Positions 1-9,773 of a DNA stretch of 64,000 nt are shown here, piece after piece. The notes below the pieces were generated by a model, which saw only the letters and a list, made by a program, of their open reading frames with translations, made no database searches and was not told the DNA's origin. The stretch is from contig NZ_CP101620.1 in NCBI RefSeq assembly GCF_024399475.1, positions 1,965,608 through 2,029,607 on the forward strand, given 5' to 3'. Source of the DNA: Allocoprobacillus halotolerans (GTDB lineage: Bacteria > Bacillota_I > Bacilli_A > Erysipelotrichales > Coprobacillaceae). Made by a program: the position numbers and the translations under genes. How positions within the stretch are numbered: the stretch's first letter is position 1; the number at the start of each line of letters is the position of its first letter.

Positions 1-1
1 A

Positions 2-580
2 GAACAATTGGATACACCGATTGGTTTTGATGAACTTGTCAAACTTGGTTCGATGATGGGATCAGGTGGAATGATTGTTTTAGATGAAGATAACTGTATG
101 GTTGATGTAGCACGTTTCTATATGGACTTTATTGTTGATGAATCATGTGGAAAGTGTACACCATGTCGTGTGGGAACAAAGCGTATGTTAGAATTGCTTG
201 AACAGATTTGTGATGGTGAAGGGACAATGGAAACATTGGATGAACTTGAAACTTTAGCTATGACAATTAAAGATACGGCATTATGTGGTTTAGGTCAATC
301 AGCGCCAAATCCTGTTCTTTCAACAATTCATCAATTTAGAGATGAATATTTGGCACATATTGTTGATAAACGCTGTCCTGCAGGTGTTTGTAAGAAGTTA
401 TTACGTTATGAAATTAATAAAGACGAATGTCGTAAATGTGGTCTTTGTGCAAGACAATGTCCAGTTGGAGCTATTAGTGGAAAAATTGGTAAAGAAGCCT
501 TTGAAATTGATCCAGAAAAATGTATCCGCTGTGGTTTATGTATGAAAGCTTGTCACTTTAAGGTTATAGAAAGAAAGTAG
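2..580 (+). CDS. hydB: Electron-bifurcating hydrogenase beta subunit (HydB/NuoF-like), C-terminal part
   Basis: The gene enters from the left edge already in frame, so its start is missing. What remains is the C-terminal third of a NuoF/HydB-type flavoprotein: the [4Fe-4S] site [12 protein letters not shown] with the later [11 protein letters not shown], followed by two ferredoxin-type clusters ([12 protein letters not shown] and [12 protein letters not shown]). In the HydABC family this subunit holds FMN and oxidises or reduces NADH, while the added clusters pass electrons to ferredoxin and HydA. The extra two-cluster tail separates it from plain complex I NuoF. It ends 9 bp before hydA, so the two are surely one operon; a HydC/NuoE subunit is expected just upstream, outside the window. 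Cytoplasmic. The identity as the bifurcating type is inferred from the tail and from the neighbour. Confidence 0.9.
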   Translation, partial: EQLDTPIGFDELVKLGSMMGSGGMIVLDEDNCMVDVARFYMDFIVDESCGKCTPCRVGTKRMLELLEQICDGEGTMETLDELETLAMTIKDTALCGLGQSAPNPVLSTIHQFRDEYLAHIVDKRCPAGVCKKLLRYEINKDECRKCGLCARQCPVGAISGKIGKEAFEIDPEKCIRCGLCMKACHFKVIERK

Positions 581-589
581 GTGTAAAAT

Positions 590-2337
590 ATGTCAAAAAT
601 AAAAATAACTATTAATAATAGAGAAGTTGAAGCTTATGAAGGACAAACAATCCTTGAAGCTGCCAAAAACAATGGCATTCATATTCCTACTTTATGTTAC
701 TTTAAAGATATCACTGGAGCAGGTGCTTGTCGTGTGTGTCAAGTTGAAGTAGAGGTGCCAAAACATTATGTGCTGCTTGTGTTTATCCCGTTAGAGCAGG
801 CATGGTGATTAAAACCAATTCACAACGTGCATTAGATGCCAGAAGACGTGTTGTTGAATTAATTGTTTCTAATCATTCAAAAGACTGTCTTTCTTGTATT
901 CGTAATACCAACTGTGAATTACAACGTTTATGTCAAGAATTAGGTGTACGTGAAGATGCGTTTGCAGGTGAAAAGAGCGAACCAACATTTGATACCGTTT
1001 CACCAGGAATTGTTCGTAATACATCAAAATGTGTTTTATGTGGACGTTGTGTGGAAACATGTACAAAAGTACAGGGATTAGGTATTCTTGGTTATATGAA
1101 TCGTGGTTTTAAAACGAAAGTTGCACCAATTTATGATAAAAGTTTTGCTGATGTGAACTGTATGCAATGTGGTCAATGTATCAATGTTTGTCCAGTTGGA
1201 GCATTACATGAAAAAGAAGAAATTCATTATGTGATTGAAGCTTTGAATGATCCTCAAAAACATGTTGTGGTGCAAACAGCACCAGCTGTTCGTGCTGCAT
1301 TAGGTGAAGAATTTGGGATGAGTATTGGGACAAGAGTCACAGGTAAAATGGTTCATGCCTTAAAACTTGTTGGTTTTGATAAAGTTTATGATACAAACTT
1401 TGGAGCTGATTTAACAATTATGGAAGAAGGTTATGAATTTTTAGGACGTTTGAAAAATCAAGGAACTTTACCAATGATTACATCATGTAGTCCAGGTTGG
1501 GTAAATTATGTTGAACATGAATATCCAGATTTATTAGACCATCTTTCAACTTGTAAATCTCCACATATGATGCTTGGAGCAATGGTAAAATCAGTCTATG
1601 CTCAAAAAAATGGAATTGATCCACGTGATATTTTTGTTGTATCAATCATGCCATGTGTTGCTAAAAAAGGTGAAAAAATACGTCCCGAAAATAAAACGGC
1701 TGAATATCAAGATGTTGATGCTGTTTTGACAACACGAGAACTTGCCAAATTGATTAAAATGTTTGGTATTAATTTTAGAGATTTAAAAGATGATGACTTT
1801 GATCAGGATCTTTTTGGAGAATATAGTGGAGCTGGTGTTATCTTTGGTGCCAGTGGTGGTGTTATGGAAGCTGCTTTAAGAACAGTGGCTGATGTGATGG
1901 CACATGAAGATTTATCTATGATTGATTATTATGCTGTAAGAGGTGTTGAAGGTGTCAAAGAATCAACAATTAAAATTGGTGATCAAACATTAAAAGTAGC
2001 GGTTGTACAAAGCATGTCATTAGCTAAACCTCTATTAGATGATATTAGAGCCGGTGTTTCTCCTTATCATTTTATTGAAATTATGGGATGCCCAGGTGGG
2101 TGTATTAATGGTGGTGGACAACCATATGTCAATGCTACCATTAGAAATAATGGCTTTGATTTTAAACAGGCAAGAGCAAAAGCTTTATATGAAGAAGATG
2201 TTGCTTTACCAGTTCGTAAATCTCATAAAAACTCACAAATACAAGAGTTATACAAAAGCTATTTAGGTGAACCAAATAGCGAAAAAGCTCACCATTTACT
2301 TCATACACATTATTCTAAAAAAGCTAAGTTTAAATAG
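590..2337 (+). CDS. hydA: [FeFe]-hydrogenase catalytic subunit HydA, frameshifted in the sequence
   Basis: HydA makes or consumes H2 at the H-cluster and, with HydB, couples NADH and ferredoxin oxidation to hydrogen release. Domains in order: N-terminal [2Fe-2S] domain (CYFKDITGAGACRVC), His/Cys cluster (HSKDCLSCIRNTNC), two [4Fe-4S] clusters (CVLCGRCVETC, CMQCGQCINVCP), then the H-cluster domain with all three signatures: TSCSPGW, MPCVAKKGE and GCPGGCINGGGQP. The frame breaks near 751: the text reads GAGGTGCC, while the conserved protein (EGAKTLCAACVYP) needs GAGGGTGCC, so one G is missing. Downstream the protein is fully conserved, which argues for a sequencing error or a very recent mutation. 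Start ATG at 590 follows a GTAGGTG ribosome site. About 580 residues when repaired, normal for this family. Confidence 0.93.
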
Positions 2338-2352
2338 CTTTTGGAGGTTTTT

Positions 2353-3228
2353 ATGAAAAAGTTTTTAAAAATAAGTTTATGTATTTTGATGAGTTTACTC
2401 ATCACAGGATGTCAACAAGAATCATCAGTGCATATTTTATGTCCAACAGGTGCTCCCGCTTTAGCCCTTGTTGGAGAATATGAAAAAATAGTTGAAAATG
2501 GACAAATTCAATTGGTCGATGGAACAGATCAGTTGATTGCTGAATTAGCCAAAGCTGATAGTGAATATGAAATCATTATTGCACCTATTAATGTAGGCGC
2601 AAAATTAATCGCAAGTGGACAGACTGAATATCGTTTACAAAGTGTATTAACATGGGGTAATTTATATTATGTGGGAACATCTAAAGAAGCTTTGACACAT
2701 TCAGGTGAATTGGCTTTATTTGGTGAAGGGGCTGTGCCTCAAAAGATTGTTGAAACAGTCAATATGGAAACCAATCTTGAACCACATTACTATTCTTCAG
2801 CAACCCTTGTTCAACAACAGTTATTATCAGGTAAAGTGGAAGTTGGATTGTTGGCAGAACCACTTGCTAGTGCAACAATCGCAAAAGCGAAACAAAATAA
2901 TTTAAAATTATCAATTGTTGCTGATTTACAAACAGAATATGGCAAATCTGGTTATCCACAAGCAGCTATGTTTGTAAAAAAAGACTATCAAAATGATGAT
3001 TTGTTTCAAGCTATTGAGGATTTTACAGAAAACAATTATCCTGATTTAAAAGAAAAATTAGAAAGCATTGGGATTGAACAATTAGGTTTACCAAGTGTTG
3101 ATATAACTATTGCATCAATTGAACGTCAAAATGTTCACTATGTTCCAGCCAGTCAATGCGAAGATAACATTAAAGATTTTCTTCAATTATTTAACATCAC
3201 TTATGATTCAAGTATGTTAGCATCATGA
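2353..3228 (+). CDS. ABC transporter substrate-binding lipoprotein (SsuA/THI5-like)
   Basis: A 291-residue exported lipoprotein: lysine-rich start, hydrophobic stretch and the lipobox LITGC near residue 20, so it should be anchored outside the membrane. The rest looks like the nitrate/sulfonate/thiamine-precursor class of binding proteins (opening VHILCPTGAPALALVG and a periplasmic-fold layout). The ligand cannot be read from the sequence. Start at 2353 is chosen because TTGGAGG lies 8 bp upstream; a longer TTG-initiated frame from 2341 would bury that site. It follows hydA by 15 bp and overlaps the permease by 4 bp (ATGA), so it is probably co-transcribed with the hydrogenase. A link between its ligand and redox metabolism is only a guess. 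Confidence 0.8.
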   Translation: MKKFLKISLCILMSLLITGCQQESSVHILCPTGAPALALVGEYEKIVENGQIQLVDGTDQLIAELAKADSEYEIIIAPINVGAKLIASGQTEYRLQSVLTWGNLYYVGTSKEALTHSGELALFGEGAVPQKIVETVNMETNLEPHYYSSATLVQQQLLSGKVEVGLLAEPLASATIAKAKQNNLKLSIVADLQTEYGKSGYPQAAMFVKKDYQNDDLFQAIEDFTENNYPDLKEKLESIGIEQLGLPSVDITIASIERQNVHYVPASQCEDNIKDFLQLFNITYDSSMLAS

Positions 3229-3961
3229 AAAGAAAATTGATTCTCTTTCTTATTGTTTTAACCATATGGCAGATGGCTTCTTTAATGATTCAAAAAGAAG
3301 TCATCTTACCATATCCAAGTGATGTTTTTATGCGTATGATGAGTGATTTTACGCAGAAAGATTTTTATATCGCTATTTTTTATACAGTTATACGCATTAT
3401 GATAAGTTTTTTCTCGCCATGATCATAGGTGTATTTTTAGGCATTATGAGTGGAATTTCACATCGCTTATGTCAATATATAGAACCTGTCATGACCTTTT
3501 TACAAACCATTCCTCAAATTGGCTATATTTTGATTTTACTTGTTTGGTTTCATAGTACAACAGCTTTGATATTGATTGTCTTTTTGATGTTAGTACCAGT
3601 CTTTTATTTTAATGCTTTCCAAGGAATTTTGCATATAGATAGTGATTTGCAGGATATTATTCAATTATATCATCACTCTTTTTTCTATAATTTGCGTTAT
3701 GCTTATTTACCTTTGATTCAAGGATATATTCAATCTGCCATTCAAACAACATTACCATTAAGTTTTAAAGCAGGTGTCATGGCAGAAATTTTTGTATCTA
3801 CTCAATATGGCATTGGAAAAAAATTATATTATGCTAGAGTTCAAATTGATATGGTTGGTATCTTTGCATGGATTCTTTGGATGGTGATTATTGTTTTTGT
3901 GATGACAAAATTATCTGATTTATGGATTCATTATTTACAAAGGAAAAAACATTCTCTTTAA
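3225..3961 (+). CDS. ABC transporter permease (SsuC/TauC-like), frameshifted
   Basis: Membrane subunit of the importer that starts with the lipoprotein upstream (ATGA overlap). Two frames join near 3411: TCAGTTTTTTCTCGCC-type context has six T where the protein SFFLAMIIGVFLG needs seven. Repaired length is about 245 residues with five to six membrane spans and the binding-protein-dependent permease signature region around LPLSFKAGVMAEIF. A strong terminator overlaps the stop codon, so the operon ends here and there is no ATP-binding subunit next door; the ATPase must be encoded elsewhere or be shared. Confidence 0.8.
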
Positions 3962-3979
3962 AAAAGAAGAATGTTTTTT
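3944..3979 (+). terminator. Rho-independent terminator of the hyd-ABC operon
   Basis: Perfect 12-bp arms AAAAAACATTCT and AGAATGTTTTTT with a 12-nt loop; the 3' arm ends in six T. It begins inside the last codons of the permease gene. Confidence 0.8.
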
Positions 3980-4014
3980 GATGATTACGTCCATACTCTT
4001 AACGAGGTGAGAAT

Positions 4015-4617
4015 ATGGACTTTCGTAATAGTCAAACAAAAGATAATTTAATGAGAGCCTTTGCAGGTGAATCACAAGCGAGAAATCGTTATACTTTTGC
4101 TGGTGCTTTAGCAGCTAAAAAAGGTCATCATATGTTAGCTGATGTATTTTATTTTACAGCCAATCAGGAAAAGGAACATGCTGAAATTTTTTACAATCAT
4201 TTAAAGGAATTAACTGGTGAAACGATTGTTATTGATGGTGGTTATCCAGTAGATACTTATGATGATGTTTTATCATTATTAAAGAGTGCCAGACACAATG
4301 AGTATGAAGAATACGAAGATGTCTATCAAAATTTTGGTGAGATTGCTAAAGAAGAAGGATTTCATAAGGTTGCACAAGATTTTTTCAATATTGCAGAAAT
4401 TGAAAAAACTCATGGTGATCGTTTTGAAAAGATGGCAACTCTTTTGGAAAATGGACAACTCTATGCATCTGATCAACCTTGTTATTGGATGTGCTTGAAT
4501 TGTGGTTTTATTTTTGAAGGTACACGTGCACCACAGCTTTGTCCAGTATGTTCACATGATCAAGGATATTTTGTTAGATTAAAAGATGCACCATTTACTT
4601 GTGAACCGTCTCAATGA
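4015..4617 (+). CDS. rbr: Rubrerythrin
   Basis: Cytoplasmic peroxide-detoxifying diiron protein of anaerobes. The N-terminal ferritin-like four-helix domain shows the expected iron-ligand motifs (ESQARNRY and EKEHAE in the first half, then EGFHKVAQDF and EIEKTHGDRF). The C-terminal rubredoxin domain has two Cys pairs, CLNCG and CPVCS, which bind one iron. Length of 200 residues is typical. GAGGTG 8 bp upstream of the ATG is the ribosome site. It stands alone between two terminators. Electron donors are normally rubredoxin or an NADH oxidoreductase, neither of which is seen nearby. Confidence 0.95.
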   Translation: MDFRNSQTKDNLMRAFAGESQARNRYTFAGALAAKKGHHMLADVFYFTANQEKEHAEIFYNHLKELTGETIVIDGGYPVDTYDDVLSLLKSARHNEYEEYEDVYQNFGEIAKEEGFHKVAQDFFNIAEIEKTHGDRFEKMATLLENGQLYASDQPCYWMCLNCGFIFEGTRAPQLCPVCSHDQGYFVRLKDAPFTCEPSQ

Positions 4618-4966
4618 TAACGATTGATTATTTTACTATGATGAAAAAAGAGTTCATGAAGAAAAAACTATTGATTGTTAACTGATAAACTTGAAGAATA
4701 TGTTTTCACAAATGATTTTGATAAATGTTGTAAACAGGTATCAAAATCATTTTCAATGTTATGGAATAAGATTAAAAACAGATTCACAAAATTTAATGTC
4801 TTTGATCAATCAATGGAATGTGAGTCATCTTTATATTCATGAATAAATTTTTGTTAAAGAGCTTCTTTAAATATAAAGAACTCTTTTTGAGTTAGCACAG
4901 TTAGGCTATACGTATCTTAAAATTTAGTATATAATAGTAGTAATACTGTATGAAAAGGAGGCCTAT
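4618..4966. other. Intergenic region with inverted repeat and terminator
   Basis: No convincing gene. There is a perfect 11-bp inverted repeat (TGATTTTGATA at 4713-4723, TATCAAAATCA at 4739-4749) without a T-tract. A 48-codon open frame at 4700-4846 starts MFSQMILINVVN, has no good ribosome site and may be the relic of a lost gene. A terminator lies at 4856-4888. Just before the ABC gene is a good -10 box TATAAT (4930-4935), the likely promoter for the exporter operon. Confidence 0.5.
4856..4888 (+). terminator. Rho-independent terminator
   Basis: AAAGAG-C-TTCTTTA pairs with TAAAGAA-CTCTTT around a short ATA-rich loop, followed by T residues. It probably ends the rubrerythrin transcript, though it is about 240 bp beyond the stop codon. 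Confidence 0.65.
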
Positions 4967-6703
4967 ATGAAACTTATATTACATTATTTAAAAAGATATA
5001 AAAAGTTGTTAGTGTTGAATATTGTATCTGTCTTTGGTTTTGCCCTTGTTGAACTAGGTCTACCAACGATTATTGCAGATATGGTTGATAATGGAGTAAC
5101 AATGCAAAATGAGAGTTATCTTTATTCCATGTGGTTTTTAGCCATTGTAATTTCTATTTTAGGTGTAGCTGGAACGATTATTTTAGGGTATTGTTGCGCT
5201 AAAATTTCGACATCCATTACAAGAGATATGCGTAATGATATTTTTAGCCATATTCAAAGTTTTTCACCACATGAATTTAATCATTTTGGAATCTCATCAT
5301 TAATTACACGTACCAACAATGATGCTTTTCAAATTCAATTGTTTGTTAATGTTCTTTTAAGAACGGCATTATTAACACCGATTATGGTCATTATCAGTGT
5401 TTTTATGACCATGCGTACTTCATTAGAATTGTCGTTGATTATTGCTGCGACTTTACCGGTGATTGTGATAGGCGTTATTGTTGTTGCAAAGATTTCTGAA
5501 CCTTTATCACAAAAACAACAATTATCTTTAGACCGTTTAAATCGTATTACAAGAGAAAATTTATCAGGATTAAAAATTATTAGAGCATTTAATAATGATG
5601 ACTATGAACAATCACGTTTTAATTCAACAAATGATGAATTTACAGGATATACAAGAAAGATTTTTAAATTAATGTTATTAACGCAACCGATTTTTTATTT
5701 CTTAATGAATTTAGTGACATTAGTGATTTTTTATGTAGCGAGTCATATGATTGATATGGGAACATTACAAGTTGGAAAGTTAATAGCCTTTCAGGAATAT
5801 CTTTTCCATGCGATGTTTTCGATGATGTTATTTTGTAATGTTTTTGTAATGTATCCTCGTGCGGCTGTTTCAGCAAAACGTATTATGGATGTTCTGTCTA
5901 CAAAAAGTGTCGTTGAAGATCAAGGAACGAAAGGACAAGTAGTTTCTCATGGTGAACATCATCTTTCTTTTGAAAATGTGACTTTTGCATATCCAGATGG
6001 TGAAGAAGCAGTTTTAAAAAATATTTCTTTTGAAGCCCATGAAGGTGAAACCATTGCGTTTATTGGAAGTACTGGATCAGGTAAGAGTACATTGATTAAT
6101 CTGATACCACGTTTCTATGATATAAGTAGTGGAAAAATTCAAATTGATGGTTTGGATATACAGAACTATCATATTGATGATTTAAGAAATAAAATAGGAT
6201 TTATTCCTCAAAAAGCCATGTTGTTTACTGGAACGATTGGAGAAAATATAAAATATGGAAAAGCTGATGCGTCTTTAGAAGAATTGGAACATGCAGCGAA
6301 AGTTTCACAAAGCTATGATTTTATTATGGAAAAACCACTCGGTTTTGATGAAATGATTACCGAAAGTGCAACCAATGTTTCTGGTGGACAAAGACAACGT
6401 TTAAGTATTGCTAGAGCGTTAATTAGAAAACCGGAAATTTATATTTTTGATGATTCTTTTTCAGCTTTGGATTACAAAACTGATGCTGTTTTAAGACAAG
6501 CTTTAAAAGCGTAAACGAAACATTCTATTGTTTTGATTGTGGCTCAAAGAATTTCTACTATTAAAGATGCTGATCAGATTATTGTTTTAGATGAAGGACG
6601 TATTGTTGGACATGGGAAACATCATGAGCTTTTAAAGAATTGTTCTATTTATCATGAAATTGCTTTATCACAGTTAAGTGAGGAGGAATTGAATTATGAA
6701 TAA
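4967..6703 (+). CDS. ABC exporter half-transporter 1 (permease-ATPase), interrupted by an in-frame stop
   Basis: Fused membrane and ATPase half of a heterodimeric type IV ABC exporter (LmrCD/BmrCD-like multidrug or lipid exporters). About six membrane spans are followed by Walker A GSTGSGKST, Q-loop, signature VSGGQRQRLSIARAL and Walker B IYIFDDSFSAL. The D in place of E after Walker B (DD) marks the degenerate catalytic site typical of one half of such pairs. A TAA at 6512-6514 stops the frame after LRQALKA, yet the same frame runs on for 62 more codons with conserved sequence (IVAQRIST, the H-loop partner and D-loop region) to a stop at 6701 that overlaps the next ATG. So it is a nonsense change, not an indel. 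Losing the last 60 residues would remove the switch region; treat as a possible pseudogene or base error. No regulator gene is adjacent. Confidence 0.85.
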
Positions 6704-8477
6704 GAAATGGCAAACATTAAAAAAATCAATCCAACAGATTTCTCCTTTTTTAGCACCTTATAAATGGGGATTTATCATTGCAATTATGATGATTGTTGTG
6801 ACATGTTTTTCATTATCTACATCACCTATGATTGAAGGGATGATGACATCATTATTGATGGAAAATGCGATGGATATGATGCAAGGGATACCGGGTGCTC
6901 ATGTAGAATATGATCGTGTTATTGAAATTATTATCATGTTGTTAGGAATATATTTATTAAAAACTTTTTCACAATCTATTACGATTGTCACATTAACAAA
7001 TTCTATTCAAAAAACAATGCATGATTTAAGAAATGCTTTGCAAGATAAGATTAGAAAATTACCTGTGAGTTATTTTGACCAACATAAATATGGGGATGTT
7101 TTAAGTCGTATTACAAATGATGTTGATACATTGTCTAATGCTTTGCAACAGACTTTAACAGAAATGATTAGAGGCATTTTGATGATGATTTTAGCTATTG
7201 TTATGATGATGCGTATCAATATCACGATGACTTGTATTGTCTTATTGATTATTCCTGCGGCTTTATTGATTACAAGATTTATTGTCAAGCGTTCCCAAAA
7301 GAAATTCCAGGCTCAACAAGATGCATTAGGAAATTTAAATGGAGCCATTACTGAAATGTATAGTGGTTATCGTGAAATTCTATTGTTTAATAAGCAAAAA
7401 GATGCGATTGAAAAATTTAAAGGTATTAATCAAACATTATATCGCAATGCTTTTCAGGCACAATTTATGTCTTCTATTATTTCGCCATGTATATCATTAG
7501 TCACTTATATCATTATTGGTACAATTGGTTTTGTGGGAAGTTTATCTGTCTTAAATGGGACATTGCTAGTAGGAGAATTGCAGGCTTTTGTACGTTATAT
7601 TTGGCAAGTCAATGATCCGGTTTCTCAAGTCAGTAACTTATCTTCACAAATTCAATCAGCTTTTGCAGCCTTACATAGAATTTCTGAAGTCTTGAATGAA
7701 CCTGAAGAAAAACCAATAGATAATCCTCAATCTCTTACAAACACAAAAGGTCATGTCACGTTTGATCATCTTTGTTTTGGTTATCATGAAAAAGAAGTTC
7801 TTCATGATATTGATGTTGATATTCAAAGTGGACAGATGGTCGCTATTGTAGGACCAACTGGTTCTGGAAAAACAACGTTAATCAGTTTATTGTTACGTTT
7901 TTATGATGTGACATCAGGAAGTATTCGTATTGATGGTGTGGATATTAGACAAATTCCTAGAGAACAATTGCGTTCTATGTTTGGAATGGTTTTACAGGAT
8001 ACATGGTTATTTCATGGAACGATTTATGAAAATATTCATTATGGACGTTTGGATGCAAGAAAGGATGAAGTGATTGAAGCAGCTAGACAAGCTAATGTTG
8101 ATCATTTTATTAGAACGTTACCAGATGGATATGACATGATTGTTAATGAAGAAGCTAATAATATTTCACAAGGTGAAAAGCAGTTATTAACGATTGCAAG
8201 AGCAATGTTAAAAAATCCTCAAATTATGATTTTAGATGAAGCCACTTCATCAGTTGATACACGATTAGAGAAACGTTTGCAAGATGCGATGCAAAAAGTT
8301 ATGAAAGGACGTACTAGTTTTGTCATTGCACATCGTTTATCAACGATTAGAAATGCTGATTTAATTCTTGTAATTAAAGATGGTTATCTTGTAGAACAAG
8401 GGAAACATGAAGATTTATTAGCAAAGAATGGTTTTTATAGTCAGTTGTATAATGCCCAGTTCCAAGAAACAGCGTAA
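6696..8477 (+). CDS. ABC exporter half-transporter 2 (permease-ATPase)
   Basis: Partner of the preceding half, overlapping its true stop by 8 bp. 593 residues: about six membrane spans, Walker A GPTGSGKTT, signature [15 protein letters not shown] and Walker [13 protein letters not shown] with the full catalytic Glu, and H-loop IAHRLSTI. In heterodimeric exporters the half with the intact Glu does the ATP hydrolysis, which fits. Substrate unknown; related pairs export drugs, bile acids or lipids. Ribosome site GAGGAGG sits inside the end of the preceding gene. Close in sequence style and order to the second exporter at 15.2-19.2 kb, so the two pairs are probably paralogues. Confidence 0.92.
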   Translation: MNKKWQTLKKSIQQISPFLAPYKWGFIIAIMMIVVTCFSLSTSPMIEGMMTSLLMENAMDMMQGIPGAHVEYDRVIEIIIMLLGIYLLKTFSQSITIVTLTNSIQKTMHDLRNALQDKIRKLPVSYFDQHKYGDVLSRITNDVDTLSNALQQTLTEMIRGILMMILAIVMMMRINITMTCIVLLIIPAALLITRFIVKRSQKKFQAQQDALGNLNGAITEMYSGYREILLFNKQKDAIEKFKGINQTLYRNAFQAQFMSSIISPCISLVTYIIIGTIGFVGSLSVLNGTLLVGELQAFVRYIWQVNDPVSQVSNLSSQIQSAFAALHRISEVLNEPEEKPIDNPQSLTNTKGHVTFDHLCFGYHEKEVLHDIDVDIQSGQMVAIVGPTGSGKTTLISLLLRFYDVTSGSIRIDGVDIRQIPREQLRSMFGMVLQDTWLFHGTIYENIHYGRLDARKDEVIEAARQANVDHFIRTLPDGYDMIVNEEANNISQGEKQLLTIARAMLKNPQIMILDEATSSVDTRLEKRLQDAMQKVMKGRTSFVIAHRLSTIRNADLILVIKDGYLVEQGKHEDLLAKNGFYSQLYNAQFQETA

Positions 8478-8518
8478 TATGTGAAAATATGTGAAATGAA
8501 AACAAAAAAAGAAAAATG

Positions 8519-8551
8519 CCCTCTTACTTTCGTATATAAAAAGTAGGAGGG
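8519..8551 (+). promoter_or_regulatory. Hairpin that buries the ribosome site of the Rpn-type gene
   Basis: CCCTCTTACTTT (8519-8530) pairs over all 12 positions (one G-U) with AAAGTAGGAGGG (8540-8551), leaving a 9-nt loop. The Shine-Dalgarno AGGAGG (8545-8550) is entirely inside the 3' arm, 8 bp before the ATG at 8559. Read-through RNA from the ABC operon would carry the hairpin and have low translation of the Rpn gene. It could also serve as a weak terminator for the exporter operon, since TTATTTT follows. The pairing is seen; the function is inferred. Confidence 0.6.
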
Positions 8552-8558
8552 TTATTTT

Positions 8559-9494
8559 ATGTTAAAGGAAAAAAGAAGAATTGAAGATTTTAAGAATGAT
8601 GTTTTGTTTAAATTTACTTTAAGGGATGATCAGGACCCCGACTGCCTTTATCTTTTAAAATTGATTATTGAAAATATTGCAGGAATTGAATGTTGTTCAT
8701 TGAAAGTGCAAAATCCTGAATTGAATCCCCAGCATGTTGAAGATAAGGATATGATTCTTGATGTAAGAGTTACAAATGAAAAAGATGAAATCTGTGATGT
8801 AGAAATGCAAAATTCATCACTGGACCAGGAACAATATCAAAGATTTCAAATCTATGGAGCCAGATTGCTAGTTGAACAGCAAAAGCGAGGACAGGATTAT
8901 GTGTCCAATATTCATCATGTATTTCAATTGATTTTTATCGATGATCTAGATAAGGATAATCTTGTTTTGATAGACAGATATGTGAGCAAAAATGAAGAAG
9001 GGCATATAGAAAAATATCATTTAATAACAAGAATCTACATATATTTACCATATATCAATCTTTTGAAAAAAGAAAAGGGATTGGATAAATTTAATGAATT
9101 GGAAATCGCCATCTACATATTCAAAAATGGGATTGATGATGATATAATGAAAACGAAGAAAAAGGTGGTGGAGATCATGGAAAAGAAAGTAGAAAAGTTT
9201 AATGAAGATATTATTTTGCAGGATATGGCATTCAATCGTGACTTGAACAGAAGGGCGAGAAAGGCAAAGGAGAAAAGAGAACACGAGGAAGGATTGCGTA
9301 TTGGAAAAGAAGAAGGGAGAAAAGAAACCTTAAAGTATAATGTCGTTAAATTATTTATGAAAATGAATCCTAATCATGAAACAGATTTCCTTGATCACTT
9401 GTCATTAGAACAATATGAAAAGATATTTGACCTTTTGCTTGAAGAAGCAAGTTTAGAAGATATTTATAAAATAGCACAAAAAAAGCTTGATTAA
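8559..9494 (+). CDS. Rpn-family PD-(D/E)XK nuclease / putative transposase
   Basis: 311 residues of the recombination-promoting nuclease (Rpn) / PD-(D/E)XK family often labelled transposase. The N-terminal half carries the opening FKNDVLFKFTL and the nuclease core MILDVRVTNEKDEICDVEMQ, in which the usual catalytic Lys is replaced by Gln (EMQ), as is common in this family. The C-terminal part is charged and predicted helical, with GLRIGKEEGRKE resembling the family's repetitive tail. Such genes are multi-copy in gut Bacillota and Bacteroidota and are linked to DNA breakage and recA-independent recombination. No terminal inverted repeats were found, so I do not call a mobile element. Translation is probably restrained by the hairpin over its ribosome site. 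Confidence 0.85.
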   Translation: MLKEKRRIEDFKNDVLFKFTLRDDQDPDCLYLLKLIIENIAGIECCSLKVQNPELNPQHVEDKDMILDVRVTNEKDEICDVEMQNSSLDQEQYQRFQIYGARLLVEQQKRGQDYVSNIHHVFQLIFIDDLDKDNLVLIDRYVSKNEEGHIEKYHLITRIYIYLPYINLLKKEKGLDKFNELEIAIYIFKNGIDDDIMKTKKKVVEIMEKKVEKFNEDIILQDMAFNRDLNRRARKAKEKREHEEGLRIGKEEGRKETLKYNVVKLFMKMNPNHETDFLDHLSLEQYEKIFDLLLEEASLEDIYKIAQKKLD

Positions 9495-9579
9495 GGTGTT
9501 ATGTTAAATTTGTTTTATTAAAATGATTTTAATTTTAAGATTACTGATAATAAATGGAATGAACGAGGGCTAAATAATT

Positions 9580-9717
9580 ATGAAAACACAAATAGAACAA
9601 ATTGATGAAGATATATTCCAGTTCTTTTTTCGTGGTATGAGCTTGTATCCTTGCCATCTTCAAGGTCCAGATAGGCATGTAAGATTGGATGGGAAGGAAA
9701 TATATTATATTCAATAG
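9580..9717 (+). CDS. Possible small protein, 45 residues, unknown
   Basis: Open frame from ATG 9580 to TAG 9717, product beginning MKTQIEQIDEDIFQFFFRGM and containing a Cys and His (YPCHLQG). No clear ribosome site precedes it (GAACGAGGG is 12 bp upstream). The amino-acid mix looks protein-like, so it may be a remnant of a longer gene, perhaps joined once to the Rpn gene. I do not recognise it. Confidence 0.3.
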   Translation: MKTQIEQIDEDIFQFFFRGMSLYPCHLQGPDRHVRLDGKEIYYIQ

Positions 9718-9773
9718 ATAAAGTGAAATAAATTCTTAAAGTTGCTGATTTTCTATAGTTTGGAATGGATTTT

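Noticed and set aside
590-2337. Programmed frameshift or separate small [2Fe-2S] protein at the start of hydA
   Set aside because: The two frames together give exactly the standard HydA N-terminal domain. No slippery heptamer or downstream stem was seen, and the missing G lies in a G run.
4700-4846. 48-codon gene after rubrerythrin
   Set aside because: No ribosome site, and it is crossed by an inverted repeat; at best a relic.
8559-9494. Complete insertion sequence around the Rpn-type gene
   Set aside because: I looked for terminal inverted repeats and target duplications on both sides and found none; the hairpin is explained by its ribosome site.
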